Program-made: the position numbers and the translations under genes
The notes under the pieces: generated by a model
What the model was told of the DNA's origin: nothing
What the model saw: only the letters and a program-made list of their open reading frames with translations
Database searches by the model: none
Assembly: GCA_031268245.1 (NCBI GenBank)
Contig: JAIRXN010000241.1
Span: 1 to 7,924 of the forward strand
Source: Treponema sp.
GTDB lineage: Bacteria; Spirochaetota; Spirochaetia; Treponematales; Breznakiellaceae
DNA: 7,924 bases
Reading direction: 5' to 3'
Shown: piece after piece, positions 1 through 6,696 of the stretch
How positions within the stretch are numbered: position 1 is the first letter of the stretch
Layout of the letters: the number at the start of each line of letters is the position of its first letter

Positions 1-389
1 ACCGGAGGCCGGGGAAACTGACGCGGATTGGGGCCGATAAAAGGGAGCACCCGTGCGCCGTTTTCCAGAATCAGGCTTACCGCGATGGCGGTGATCAGGG
101 AATTGAGCCGGGGAGCAGAACGCAGGGGTCTGTATGCCAACCGTTCAATCGTGATACCGAAGGAGGCGCATATAATACCGGAAACAAGAAAGGCGACAAG
201 CATCCCGACAGGGCCGGCTCCGATGGCCCCCAGCACAAAGAATGCGGTATAGGCTCCGACCATCAGGATGTCCCCATGGGCAAAATTGATGAGAAGCACT
301 ATCCCATAAACCATGGTATAGCCCAGAGCTATCAAGGCATAAATCGAACCCAGAGAGATACCGTTTATCAGCTGCTGCAATACGATCAT
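1..389 (-). CDS. livH: Branched-chain amino acid ABC transporter permease, LivH type (partial, C-terminus off the left edge)
   Basis: This is one of the two inner-membrane permease subunits of a Liv-type ABC importer, which passes substrate from the periplasmic binding protein into the cytoplasm. Only the first 129 codons are present. I translated them by reverse-complementing the left end. The protein begins MIVLQQLINGISLGSIYALI and contains the family signature INFAHGD at about residues 34-40, followed by GAY and later ERLAYRPLR. Several hydrophobic segments (about 4-30, 42-54, 57-78 and 92-108) fit the membrane helices of the family. The ATG at 387-389 is the only reasonable start, because an in-frame stop lies nine codons upstream and no other start codon falls between. 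The ribosome-binding site is weak: a GGAG about 12 bases upstream. The gene follows livJ by 78 bases, with a strong hairpin in the gap. The rest of the operon (livM, livG, livF) should lie beyond the left edge. The true substrate is not determined by the sequence. Confidence 0.93.
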   Translation of the reverse strand, partial: MIVLQQLINGISLGSIYALIALGYTMVYGIVLLINFAHGDILMVGAYTAFFVLGAIGAGPVGMLVAFLVSGIICASFGITIERLAYRPLRSAPRLNSLITAIAVSLILENGARVLPFIGPNPRQFPRPP

Positions 390-417
390 ACCCGCACCCG
401 TCTCCGATTCAAATCAA

Positions 418-452
418 ACTTGTCCGGGAACCCGGCCGGTTCCCGGACAAGT
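418..452 (-). terminator. Strong stem-loop between livJ and livH (attenuator or mRNA-stabilising hairpin)
   Basis: Bases 418-432 and 438-452 are a perfect 15-bp inverted repeat, rich in G and C, around a 5-base loop. It begins 15 bases after the livJ stop codon and ends 28 bases before the livH start. On the transcribed strand the hairpin is followed by TTGATTTGAAT, which is U-rich but interrupted, so it is not a textbook terminator. It more likely causes partial termination or protects the 3' end of the livJ message, which would give more binding protein than permease. The structure is seen directly; the function is inferred from its position. Confidence 0.75.
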
Positions 453-467
453 CCGTTATCGTACTTC

Positions 468-1607
468 TTACTTGGGGTTGACCGTAGTTTTGTATGCGTT
501 AACCAGTTTGCCGTCTTTGTTGACAATTTCCAGTATCGCCGCTCCCTTGATGGGATCGCGGTTTTCGTCAAAGCGGATATTACCGGTAACATAGGGACCG
601 TTGATCTTCGCCATGGCGGTCTTTACCGCGGCGGGATCAAAGGTTCCGGCAGCCTTGATTCCGTCGGCCACCAGCATCATGGTGTCATACCCGAGAGCCG
701 CAAACTGCGAGGCGGTTTTATTGAATCTGGAAGTATAGGCCGTGACAAAGGTTCGGCCTCTGGGGTCGGTAGTATCGGCGGCAAAGCCCGCGGACCAGAA
801 ACCATTGAGCACCTCGTCCCCGGCATTATCAATGAGTCCGTCCCAGCCGTCGCCCCCTACCAGGGCGCAGATAATGCCCTGCTGGCGGAGTTGTTTTGCC
901 TGGAGGGTCACATCGTTGTAGTAGTTGGGCAGATACACCACGTCAGGATTAGCCGCCTTGATGCGGGTAACCTGCGCGTTAAAGTCCACGTCTCCTGTTT
1001 GATAGGCTTCGTCCGCGGCAATCCTGCCGCCCCTGGCCTGGAACTGCCTGCGGAAAGAGTCCGCCAAACCGGTATTGTAGTCGGCGCCGGCATCGTAGAG
1101 AATCGCCGCATTGCGGCTCCCCAGAGTATCATAGGCAAAATCGGCGCCCACAACACCCTGGAAGGGATCGATAAAGCAGGCCCGGAAGATATAGTCGCCG
1201 GTTCTGGTAACCGCCGTATTGGTAGCGGACGGGGAGATGAGGATCACCTTGGCCTGCTGCGCAAGGGCCGTCATTGCCTGGGTGGCGCCCGATGTGCTGG
1301 AACCGAGGACAAAGGAAACCTTGTCCCTGGTATTAAGCTTGGTAAAGGCATTCACCGATTTTTCGGCGTTTCCCTCATCATCTTCGGAAATCAGAGCCAG
1401 CTTCTTGCCCAAAAGGCCGCCTGAGGCATTGATCTCTTCAATCGCCAGGAGGGCGCCGTCACGGGATTCGGTCCCGTAAAAAGCGACCTGACCGGAAAGC
1501 GGGAAAACCGCCCCGATGGAGACGGTATCTGTCGCCTTGGCGCCTCCGGCAAAAGCCAGGGAGACGAGACAACACAAGACCGTACACAACACGATAAATT
1601 TTTTCAT
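468..1607 (-). CDS. livJ: Branched-chain amino acid ABC transporter periplasmic binding protein, LivJ type
   Basis: This extracytoplasmic solute-binding protein captures substrate, probably leucine, isoleucine, valine or a related compound, and delivers it to the Liv permease. The 379-aa product has a signal peptide (MKKFIVLC, a hydrophobic core, then a likely signal peptidase I site after AFA at residue 20 or AKA at 25). The mature part starts with VSIGAVFPLSGQVAFYG, typical of type I periplasmic-binding folds (Peripla_BP_6). LGSSTSGATQAM at 101-112 and ISPSATNTA at 124-132 correspond to the ligand-binding loops of this family; GYDTMMLVADGIKAA at 306-320 is also characteristic. The ATG at 1605-1607 is preferred over one six codons upstream because AAGGAGG (1613-1619) stands five bases before it and lies inside the longer reading frame. 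Its own promoter lies upstream, and livH follows after a hairpin. Substrate specificity is inferred; other amides or amino acids are possible. Confidence 0.95.
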   Translation of the reverse strand: MKKFIVLCTVLCCLVSLAFAGGAKATDTVSIGAVFPLSGQVAFYGTESRDGALLAIEEINASGGLLGKKLALISEDDEGNAEKSVNAFTKLNTRDKVSFVLGSSTSGATQAMTALAQQAKVILISPSATNTAVTRTGDYIFRACFIDPFQGVVGADFAYDTLGSRNAAILYDAGADYNTGLADSFRRQFQARGGRIAADEAYQTGDVDFNAQVTRIKAANPDVVYLPNYYNDVTLQAKQLRQQGIICALVGGDGWDGLIDNAGDEVLNGFWSAGFAADTTDPRGRTFVTAYTSRFNKTASQFAALGYDTMMLVADGIKAAGTFDPAAVKTAMAKINGPYVTGNIRFDENRDPIKGAAILEIVNKDGKLVNAYKTTVNPK

Positions 1608-1612
1608 GAATT

Positions 1613-1619
1613 CCTCCTT
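1613..1619 (-). promoter_or_regulatory. livJ ribosome-binding site, decides the start
   Basis: AAGGAGG is complementary to the anti-Shine-Dalgarno sequence and stands five bases before the ATG at 1607. It lies between that ATG and the in-frame ATG at 1625, so the upstream start would give a product whose first codons are this site. The shorter product, beginning with the signal peptide MKKF, is therefore the right one. Confidence 0.85.
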
Positions 1620-1638
1620 AAACATAAAATTTCAAAGC

Positions 1639-1667
1639 ATACTAGCATATTTTATGAAGGATGTCCA
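1639..1667 (-). promoter_or_regulatory. Candidate sigma-70-type promoter for the liv operon (extended -10)
   Basis: On the minus strand TGGACA (1662-1667, five of six to the -35 consensus) and TAGTAT (1639-1644, four of six to the -10 consensus) are separated by exactly 17 bases. A TG one base before the -10 hexamer makes it an extended -10. Transcription would start near 1632, giving a leader of about 25 bases before livJ. The promoter occupies the 68-base gap between the kinase stop codon and livJ, where I found no terminator, so read-through from upstream could also contribute. Confidence 0.6.
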
Positions 1668-1675
1668 GTTGCGGT

Positions 1676-4492
1676 TTACCGTTCCTCTTTCAGGTAGATG
1701 CGCAGTTTTCCCATAAGCTCCTGTATGTCGAGAGGTTTACCCACATGATCGTTCATCCCCGCATCGAGGCATTTTTCTATATCCTCCCGGAAGACATTTG
1801 CAGTCATGGCGATAATCGGGACGGGCTTGCGGGTTTTCTCCGGAGAAACCGCCTGTGCAAAGTACTCTTTTTCAAACTGCCTGATCCGCCGGGTGGTTTC
1901 GTAGCCGTCCATTTTGGGCATCTGAAGATCCATAAAGATCAGATCGCAGGCTTCGGGGGCTTTGGTATACAGGTTAAACGCTTCCACCCCGTTTTCGGCG
2001 CTTGTAATCTCAAGGCCTGCCGGTTCCAGGAGGGCGATGACGATTTCCCGGTTAATTTCCACATCCTCGGCCAGGAGAATCCGGTAGTTTTCAAAATGAT
2101 CCTGGTTCTTTTCTCCTTCCTGTTTTGCAGCCGGCGCCTCCCTGCCGAGACACTGATTGATAACATCGACAATGGCGGAAGGAAACAGGGGTTTGGAGAG
2201 GAATTTGTCTACACCCGCCTCCCGGGCTTCCTTTTCGATGGAAGCCCATTCGGCAGTTGAAATCATAATCACCACCGATTTATTACGCCGGTCTTCCTTT
2301 ATCCTGCCGGAAAGCTCTATACCGTTCATACCGGGCATCTTCCAGTCAACAAAGTAGATGTCGAAAGGCCTGTTTTCTTTGATAAGCCGCAGCGCTTCTT
2401 CGGCCCCGCTTGCTACACTGCAGGAAAAGCCTAATCTGGAGGCGAGTTCTTCAAAATACAGCCTGATATCCTCCGAATCGTCCACCGTCAGTACCCGGAG
2501 ATTCTTCCAGTTGACGCCCGGATCAAGCATGCTGTCCTGCTCCACATGAACCGCTATTTCGAGCCTTATGGTAAAGAAAAAGCTGGCGCCCTTGCCCAAT
2601 TCCGATCTGACGCCGATGTTTCCTCCCATCATCTCCACGATCTGTTTGGAGATGGCAAGCCCCAGTCCCGTGCCGCCGAATTTACGGGAGGTGCTTGAAT
2701 CCGCCTGCTCAAAGGAAGTAAAGAGCCGTTTTTGCTGATCCTCGCTGATGCCAATACCTGAATCGCTTACCTCTATGGCAAGGACGCAGTATCGGCCTTC
2801 AATGGCTTCCAGCCTGGCCTTAAGCCGGACAATACCCTGTTCCGGGGTAAACTTGGCGGCATTGGAGAGAAGGTTCGTTATAACCTGGGCCAGACGCTGA
2901 TCATCGCCCACGAGGAAAGAGGGAATTTCATGATCCAGATAAACTTCAAAATTCTGTCTCTTCTCGTCAATACGGAAATTATTGACATTCACCACCTTCT
3001 GCAGCATCTTTTCAAAATTAAATACTACGGAAGAAAGGACAAATTTATTTGCCTCTATCTTGGACATGTCGAGAATATCGTTAATTATTCCCAAAAGGTG
3101 GGTGGAGGCGTCGGTTATCTTCCTGAGACAATGGTCTTTTCTTTCAAGTCCTGCCGAAGGGCTCTGGGCGATGGCGGTCATGCCGATGATCGCATTCATC
3201 GGGGTGCGTATCTCGTGGCTCATATTGGCAAGGAAATCACTCTTTGCCTTGCTGGCCCTTTCCGCTTCTATCCTGGCGGTATCCCGTTCCTGCTCCCGCA
3301 GATCCCGGGCGACAGCCCCGGCAACAACGCTGGCAAGGAGGCCAATCAGGCTGCGATCGCTCTCCGTCCAGGCCCTGGGCCACAGGCATTCTTCAACACT
3401 GAGTACGGCCCAGCATTCCCCGTCCACATAGAGAGGAACCCAGACAAAGGCCTTAACACCGATTTTACTCAGAATACTGTATTTTTCGATCTTGGAGACA
3501 TCGTCAACATAGAGGGTGGGTATCGGTTCATCCTGGGGTTTTACAGCGGGAAAACTGTTCTTTATCAATTCATAGAAGTCATAAAAGTCGAAATCTTCCG
3601 GGAAGATTTTAGTTTCCCCCGCGGCATACCAGGAGTATGCGGGGCCTGAAAACCGGGAACTCTTTTTCGCCCTGCCCACGAGAAGGCGGCTAACCCGGAG
3701 GAATTGCCCCGCCGTTTTGAGAGCGCCGGTGATGAGGCATGCAATGTCCTCCGCGGAAACAAAGCTCTGGGCCAGATGGGACATGAGTTCCTGCTGCTTG
3801 AGCCGATGGGAAAAAATATCCTCATTGCGTTTGTAGATAAAGAAACTCAGGAGCCCGGAAACGACGGTAAATACCATGGATCCGAGAAGCATCACCGCCA
3901 GAATCCTGAAACGCCGCTTTGTATCCAGTACCTGCTCATCGGAAATATCAACACCGGCGACCGCAACGATAACCCCGGCCTGGTTTGTTATGGGTGCATA
4001 AGCCGTAATCAGCCCCGAACGGCCTTCATTATTCCTGGTAACCGCAACAAGCGATAGCCCCGATTCAATGACTTCCTCGACCTTCTCAGGCATGAGGGAG
4101 AGAGGGCTTTTCAGACTAAGGGAACGATCCGAAATATCGGTATCTACAATGAACTGAACCTTGCCGCCCCCTACAGGACGTAAAATATACGCATAGAGAA
4201 CATGGGCTTCCATGGCAAAGCTGATGATCCTGGCTTTGATTTTGCCATAGAAGGCCCTGTCGACATCATAAGGCGATTGAAGCCGCTCAAGGTCATCGAC
4301 AGTGATCAACCCGGCCGCGGCACGGCTGTTGGCAAGGAGACGTTCCGCTATATTTTCCCGGAAAACGGCAGAGAAAGCTTCAATCGTGATGCTGGTGTAT
4401 ATAGTTATAAGCAGCATCATGAAGGCGGCCGCCGAAAAGAGTATAACCGATAAATTTCCGTATAAGGCTTTTTTTATACCGGCCGGCTTCAT
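1676..4492 (-). CDS. Membrane-bound hybrid sensor histidine kinase with GAF domain and two receiver domains
   Basis: A 938-aa sensor kinase that should autophosphorylate on histidine in response to an unknown signal and pass the phosphate to its own receivers. Residue numbers count from the ATG at 4492. Membrane segments at about 14-34 and 197-220 flank a roughly 160-residue extracytoplasmic region, probably Cache/PAS-like. A GAF-like domain (about 238-400) follows, then HisKA with SHEIRTPMN (His426). The ATPase has the N box ITNLLSNAAKF (Asn540, Asn544), DSGIG (Asp577) and GGTGLGL (606-612). Receiver 1 carries VDD, phospho-acceptor Asp716 in VDWKMPG and Lys767. Receiver 2 carries AED, Asp855 in MDLQMP, Thr897 and Lys919. 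Both look active. No HPt or DNA-binding output domain is present. The frame also opens further upstream to a TTG at 4552 that overlaps the tpiA stop by four bases (958 aa). Neither start has a convincing ribosome-binding site. I prefer the ATG because a basic stretch then precedes the first membrane helix. Co-transcription with tpiA is likely; the signal and partner are unknown. Confidence 0.92.
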   Translation of the reverse strand: MKPAGIKKALYGNLSVILFSAAAFMMLLITIYTSITIEAFSAVFRENIAERLLANSRAAAGLITVDDLERLQSPYDVDRAFYGKIKARIISFAMEAHVLYAYILRPVGGGKVQFIVDTDISDRSLSLKSPLSLMPEKVEEVIESGLSLVAVTRNNEGRSGLITAYAPITNQAGVIVAVAGVDISDEQVLDTKRRFRILAVMLLGSMVFTVVSGLLSFFIYKRNEDIFSHRLKQQELMSHLAQSFVSAEDIACLITGALKTAGQFLRVSRLLVGRAKKSSRFSGPAYSWYAAGETKIFPEDFDFYDFYELIKNSFPAVKPQDEPIPTLYVDDVSKIEKYSILSKIGVKAFVWVPLYVDGECWAVLSVEECLWPRAWTESDRSLIGLLASVVAGAVARDLREQERDTARIEAERASKAKSDFLANMSHEIRTPMNAIIGMTAIAQSPSAGLERKDHCLRKITDASTHLLGIINDILDMSKIEANKFVLSSVVFNFEKMLQKVVNVNNFRIDEKRQNFEVYLDHEIPSFLVGDDQRLAQVITNLLSNAAKFTPEQGIVRLKARLEAIEGRYCVLAIEVSDSGIGISEDQQKRLFTSFEQADSSTSRKFGGTGLGLAISKQIVEMMGGNIGVRSELGKGASFFFTIRLEIAVHVEQDSMLDPGVNWKNLRVLTVDDSEDIRLYFEELASRLGFSCSVASGAEEALRLIKENRPFDIYFVDWKMPGMNGIELSGRIKEDRRNKSVVIMISTAEWASIEKEAREAGVDKFLSKPLFPSAIVDVINQCLGREAPAAKQEGEKNQDHFENYRILLAEDVEINREIVIALLEPAGLEITSAENGVEAFNLYTKAPEACDLIFMDLQMPKMDGYETTRRIRQFEKEYFAQAVSPEKTRKPVPIIAMTANVFREDIEKCLDAGMNDHVGKPLDIQELMGKLRIYLKEER

Positions 4493-4548
4493 AACCAAGA
4501 GCAAAACTTCCGGCAAACCCAGACTTCCAGTCCCGGCATAACGTTCAT

Positions 4549-5301
4549 TCAACCAAACAGGGCAATCGGTACAAAGGTGTCAGGCTTCAATGCGGCTCCG
4601 CCCACAAGAGCGCCGTCGATGTTTTCTTTTGCCATAAGCTGGGCCGCATTATCGGGCTTTACCGAACCGCCGTACTGGATGATGATCTTTTCCGCGGCAT
4701 CCGCACCGTAGAGTTTACCGATAAGCTTCCTCACAAAGGCGTGAATCGCATCGGCGTCTTCCGGTGTGGCGGTTTTGCCGGTACCAATAGCCCATACGGG
4801 CTCATACGCGATGACAATATTCGCCAGTTCCGCGGCGGCAACGCCTTCAAGGCCCTTTACCACCTGGGTTTCGCATACCTGTTCAGCCTTGCCGGCTTCC
4901 CGCTCTTCAAGCAACTCTCCGATACAGAGGATCGCCTCAAGGCCGTGTTTCAGGGCAAGCTTCAGCTTTTTGTTGATCAGGGCGTCATCTTCCTTGTAGT
5001 TATGCCGCCGCTCACTGTGACCGAGGATCACCGTCTGGACACCCAGATCCTTGAGCTGAAGCACGGAAACTTCCCCGGTATGGGCGCCCTGTTCCTCACA
5101 GGCCATGTTCTGGGCTCCCAGACGGATATTGCTGCCTTTAACAATAGGCGCCACGGTTTCGATCAGCGTAAAACTTGGGGCAACCAGATACCTGTGTTTC
5201 CCGTCCTTCAACTGGGAAACCAGGGCTTTTGCCAATTCGGCTGCCTCGGCCCTGGTTTTGTGCATCTTCCAGTTTCCCGCTATGTAATAAGTCCGGCTCA
5301 T
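4549..5301 (-). CDS. tpiA: Triosephosphate isomerase
   Basis: This cytoplasmic enzyme interconverts dihydroxyacetone phosphate and glyceraldehyde 3-phosphate. The 250-aa product has the normal family length and every catalytic element: Asn10 and Lys12 in AGNWKM, the electrophile His95 in ILGHSERR, the catalytic base Glu167 in AYEPVWAIGTGKT (which includes the flexible phosphate-gripping loop 6), and the phosphate-binding YGGSVKP (210-216) and GALVGGAAL (230-238). The ATG at 5299-5301 follows AAGGAG (5307-5312) by five or six bases, a clear ribosome-binding site. The gene is third in the gap-pgk-tpiA order, 99 bases after pgk. Its TGA stop lies within four bases of the earliest possible start of the sensor kinase, which suggests one message for both. 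Confidence 0.98.
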   Translation of the reverse strand: MSRTYYIAGNWKMHKTRAEAAELAKALVSQLKDGKHRYLVAPSFTLIETVAPIVKGSNIRLGAQNMACEEQGAHTGEVSVLQLKDLGVQTVILGHSERRHNYKEDDALINKKLKLALKHGLEAILCIGELLEEREAGKAEQVCETQVVKGLEGVAAAELANIVIAYEPVWAIGTGKTATPEDADAIHAFVRKLIGKLYGADAAEKIIIQYGGSVKPDNAAQLMAKENIDGALVGGAALKPDTFVPIALFG

Positions 5302-5319
5302 ATATGCTCCTTATGATAT

Positions 5320-5348
5320 AAGTTAGAGATTTTTACCGCAAAAGTCAA
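5320..5348 (-). promoter_or_regulatory. Possible weak internal promoter before tpiA
   Basis: TTGACT (5343-5348, five of six to the -35 consensus) is followed after exactly 17 bases by TAACTT (5320-5325, only three of six to the -10 consensus). If used, it would drive tpiA and the kinase from a start just upstream of the tpiA ribosome-binding site. The poor -10 makes this a tentative call, because the region is AT-rich and chance matches are likely. Confidence 0.25.
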
Positions 5349-5399
5349 AAAAATTGCCCCATTCGGCTTTGCGGACAGACACAAATATTCATTCGGGGC
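5336..5399 (-). other. Overlapping inverted repeats between pgk and tpiA (possible weak terminator or attenuator)
   Basis: On the transcribed strand GCCCC (5395-5399) can pair with GGGGC (5356-5360), which is followed by AATTTTTTT, across a long loop. A second pairing, CCGCAAAG (5367-5374) with CTTTTGCGG (5336-5344, one bulged base), overlaps the first and would enclose the T tract. The two pairings compete, as in attenuators, but the first stem is only five base pairs. No leader peptide was recognised. Functional meaning is uncertain. Confidence 0.3.
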
Positions 5400-5400
5400 C

Positions 5401-6666
5401 CTAGCCTCTGCAGACCTCGATACCGGGGAGTTTTTTACCTTCCAGGAGTTCGAGTGAAGCGCCGCCGCCGGTGGAAACATGGCTCATCTTTGAAGCAAGG
5501 TTGAATTTGTTCACCGCGGCCACGGAATCGCCGCCGCCAACCACGGTGATAACACCCCTGCCGGTAGCATCCGCCACGAGCTTTGCCACTTCTTCAGTTC
5601 CCCGGGCAAAGGCGTCAAACTCGAAGACCCCTACCGGGCCGTTCCATACGATGGTTTTGGCTTTGGCAAGGACTTCTTTATATTTTTCCACGGTTTTGGG
5701 CCCTATATCGAGACCCATCAGGTTATCGGGAAGATCCTGGCTGTCCACGGGAACCGGCGCAGCCGCCGCATCGAAGGTTTCCGCGGCAATCTGATCCACG
5801 GGAAGGACGATCTCGGAGCCCGCCTTTTTTGCCGCTTCGAGTATGCTCTTTGCCGTATCAAGCTGATCATCTTCAACCAGAGATTTACCGACACCGTGAC
5901 CCTGAGCCTTGAGAAAGGTATAGGCCATGCCGCCGCCTATTACCAGTGCGTTTGCATTTTTGAGCAGGCTTTCCAGTACGGCAATCTTGCTGGACACCTT
6001 TGCGCCGCCGATGATCGCAACAAGGGGCTTTACGGGACTTGTTACAATGGGTTCCAGGAACCGGACTTCCTTCTCCATGAGGAAACCTGCGACGGAAACA
6101 GGAACAAACTTGGCGATGGAGGCGGTTGAGGCATGATCCCGGTGGGCTGTCCCAAAGGCGTCGTTTACAAAGATCTCTCCATAGCCGGCCAGTTCTTTGG
6201 CGAGCTTGTCCCGGTCGGCCTGTTCCTTACTGGTTTCTTCCTTGTGGAAACGTGTATTCTCCAACATGATGATTGTCCCGGCGCTCTGGCCCTCGATAAA
6301 GGCTTTCTTGCCGTAACAGCCGTCTTCCCCGGCAAAAACCACGGGCTTCCCCAGTTTTTTGGCAAGGTATTCGGCCACGGGTTTCATCCGGTGCTTTGCG
6401 GCGATATACTTGTCCATATCAAAGGATTTACCGTCTTTTTCGGCCTTCTCCTGAGCCTTCTTGGCATCCTTTGAAGGGTCCCCCAGATGGCTCATCAAGG
6501 TGAGCGTCTTTACTCCCTGATCCAGAATGTACTGAATCGTGGGAATAGCCGCGGTAATCCGGGTATCGTCCTGCACTACCCCGTCCTTCATGGGTACATT
6601 GAAGTCCACCCGCATGATGACTGATTTACCCTTGAGATCTACGGATTTTACCGTCTTTATTGCCAT
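5401..6666 (-). CDS. pgk: Phosphoglycerate kinase
   Basis: This cytoplasmic enzyme transfers phosphate from 1,3-bisphosphoglycerate to ADP in glycolysis. The 421-aa product shows the N-domain substrate motif VIMRVDFNVP (Arg19, Asp21, Asn23), DDTRI (Arg36), LENTRFHKEE (132-144), NDAFGTAHRDHAS (168-180), GGAKVSSKI (220-228), WNGPVGVFE (341-349) and the nucleotide-loop motifs GGGDSV (377-382) and STGGGASLELLEGK (398-411). At 397-400 residues most bacterial PGKs are shorter. The excess lies mainly at about 64-91, a lysine-rich insertion right after SHLGDP, where most PGKs have SHLGRP. The start is the ATG at 6664-6666, because AGAGGAG (6673-6679) stands six bases upstream; a frame extending 20 codons further would run back through the upstream T tracts. 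It lies 125 bases after gap, beyond a terminator-like hairpin, and 99 bases before tpiA. Confidence 0.97.
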   Translation of the reverse strand: MAIKTVKSVDLKGKSVIMRVDFNVPMKDGVVQDDTRITAAIPTIQYILDQGVKTLTLMSHLGDPSKDAKKAQEKAEKDGKSFDMDKYIAAKHRMKPVAEYLAKKLGKPVVFAGEDGCYGKKAFIEGQSAGTIIMLENTRFHKEETSKEQADRDKLAKELAGYGEIFVNDAFGTAHRDHASTASIAKFVPVSVAGFLMEKEVRFLEPIVTSPVKPLVAIIGGAKVSSKIAVLESLLKNANALVIGGGMAYTFLKAQGHGVGKSLVEDDQLDTAKSILEAAKKAGSEIVLPVDQIAAETFDAAAAPVPVDSQDLPDNLMGLDIGPKTVEKYKEVLAKAKTIVWNGPVGVFEFDAFARGTEEVAKLVADATGRGVITVVGGGDSVAAVNKFNLASKMSHVSTGGGASLELLEGKKLPGIEVCRG

Positions 6667-6672
6667 ATTTCT

Positions 6673-6679
6673 CTCCTCT
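6673..6679 (-). promoter_or_regulatory. pgk ribosome-binding site, decides the start
   Basis: AGAGGAG stands six bases before the ATG at 6666. It lies inside the longer open frame, so initiation upstream at 6726 is improbable. The resulting N-terminus MAIKTVKSVDLKGK aligns with known PGK starts. Confidence 0.85.
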
Positions 6680-6696
6680 ATTGTTAAAAAACTGTT

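Noticed and set aside
276..1424. A 382-codon plus-strand open frame opposite livJ
   Set aside because: Its translation shows no recognisable family and it lies antisense to a gene with a signal peptide, ribosome-binding site, promoter and clear family motifs. It is a by-product of the codon bias of livJ.
1549..1607. A lipoprotein signal in LivJ, because of the cysteines at residues 8, 12 and 13
   Set aside because: None of the cysteines has a small residue at -1 as required by a lipobox, even the relaxed spirochaete form, and AFA or AKA further on provide good signal peptidase I sites.
2930..3649. A 239-codon plus-strand open frame opposite the sensor kinase
   Set aside because: It is antisense to the continuous GAF-HisKA-ATPase coding region, with no family motifs or ribosome-binding site that I could see.
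4741..5316. A 191-codon plus-strand open frame opposite tpiA
   Set aside because: It is antisense to a complete tpiA with every catalytic residue in place, and its protein sequence is unrecognisable.
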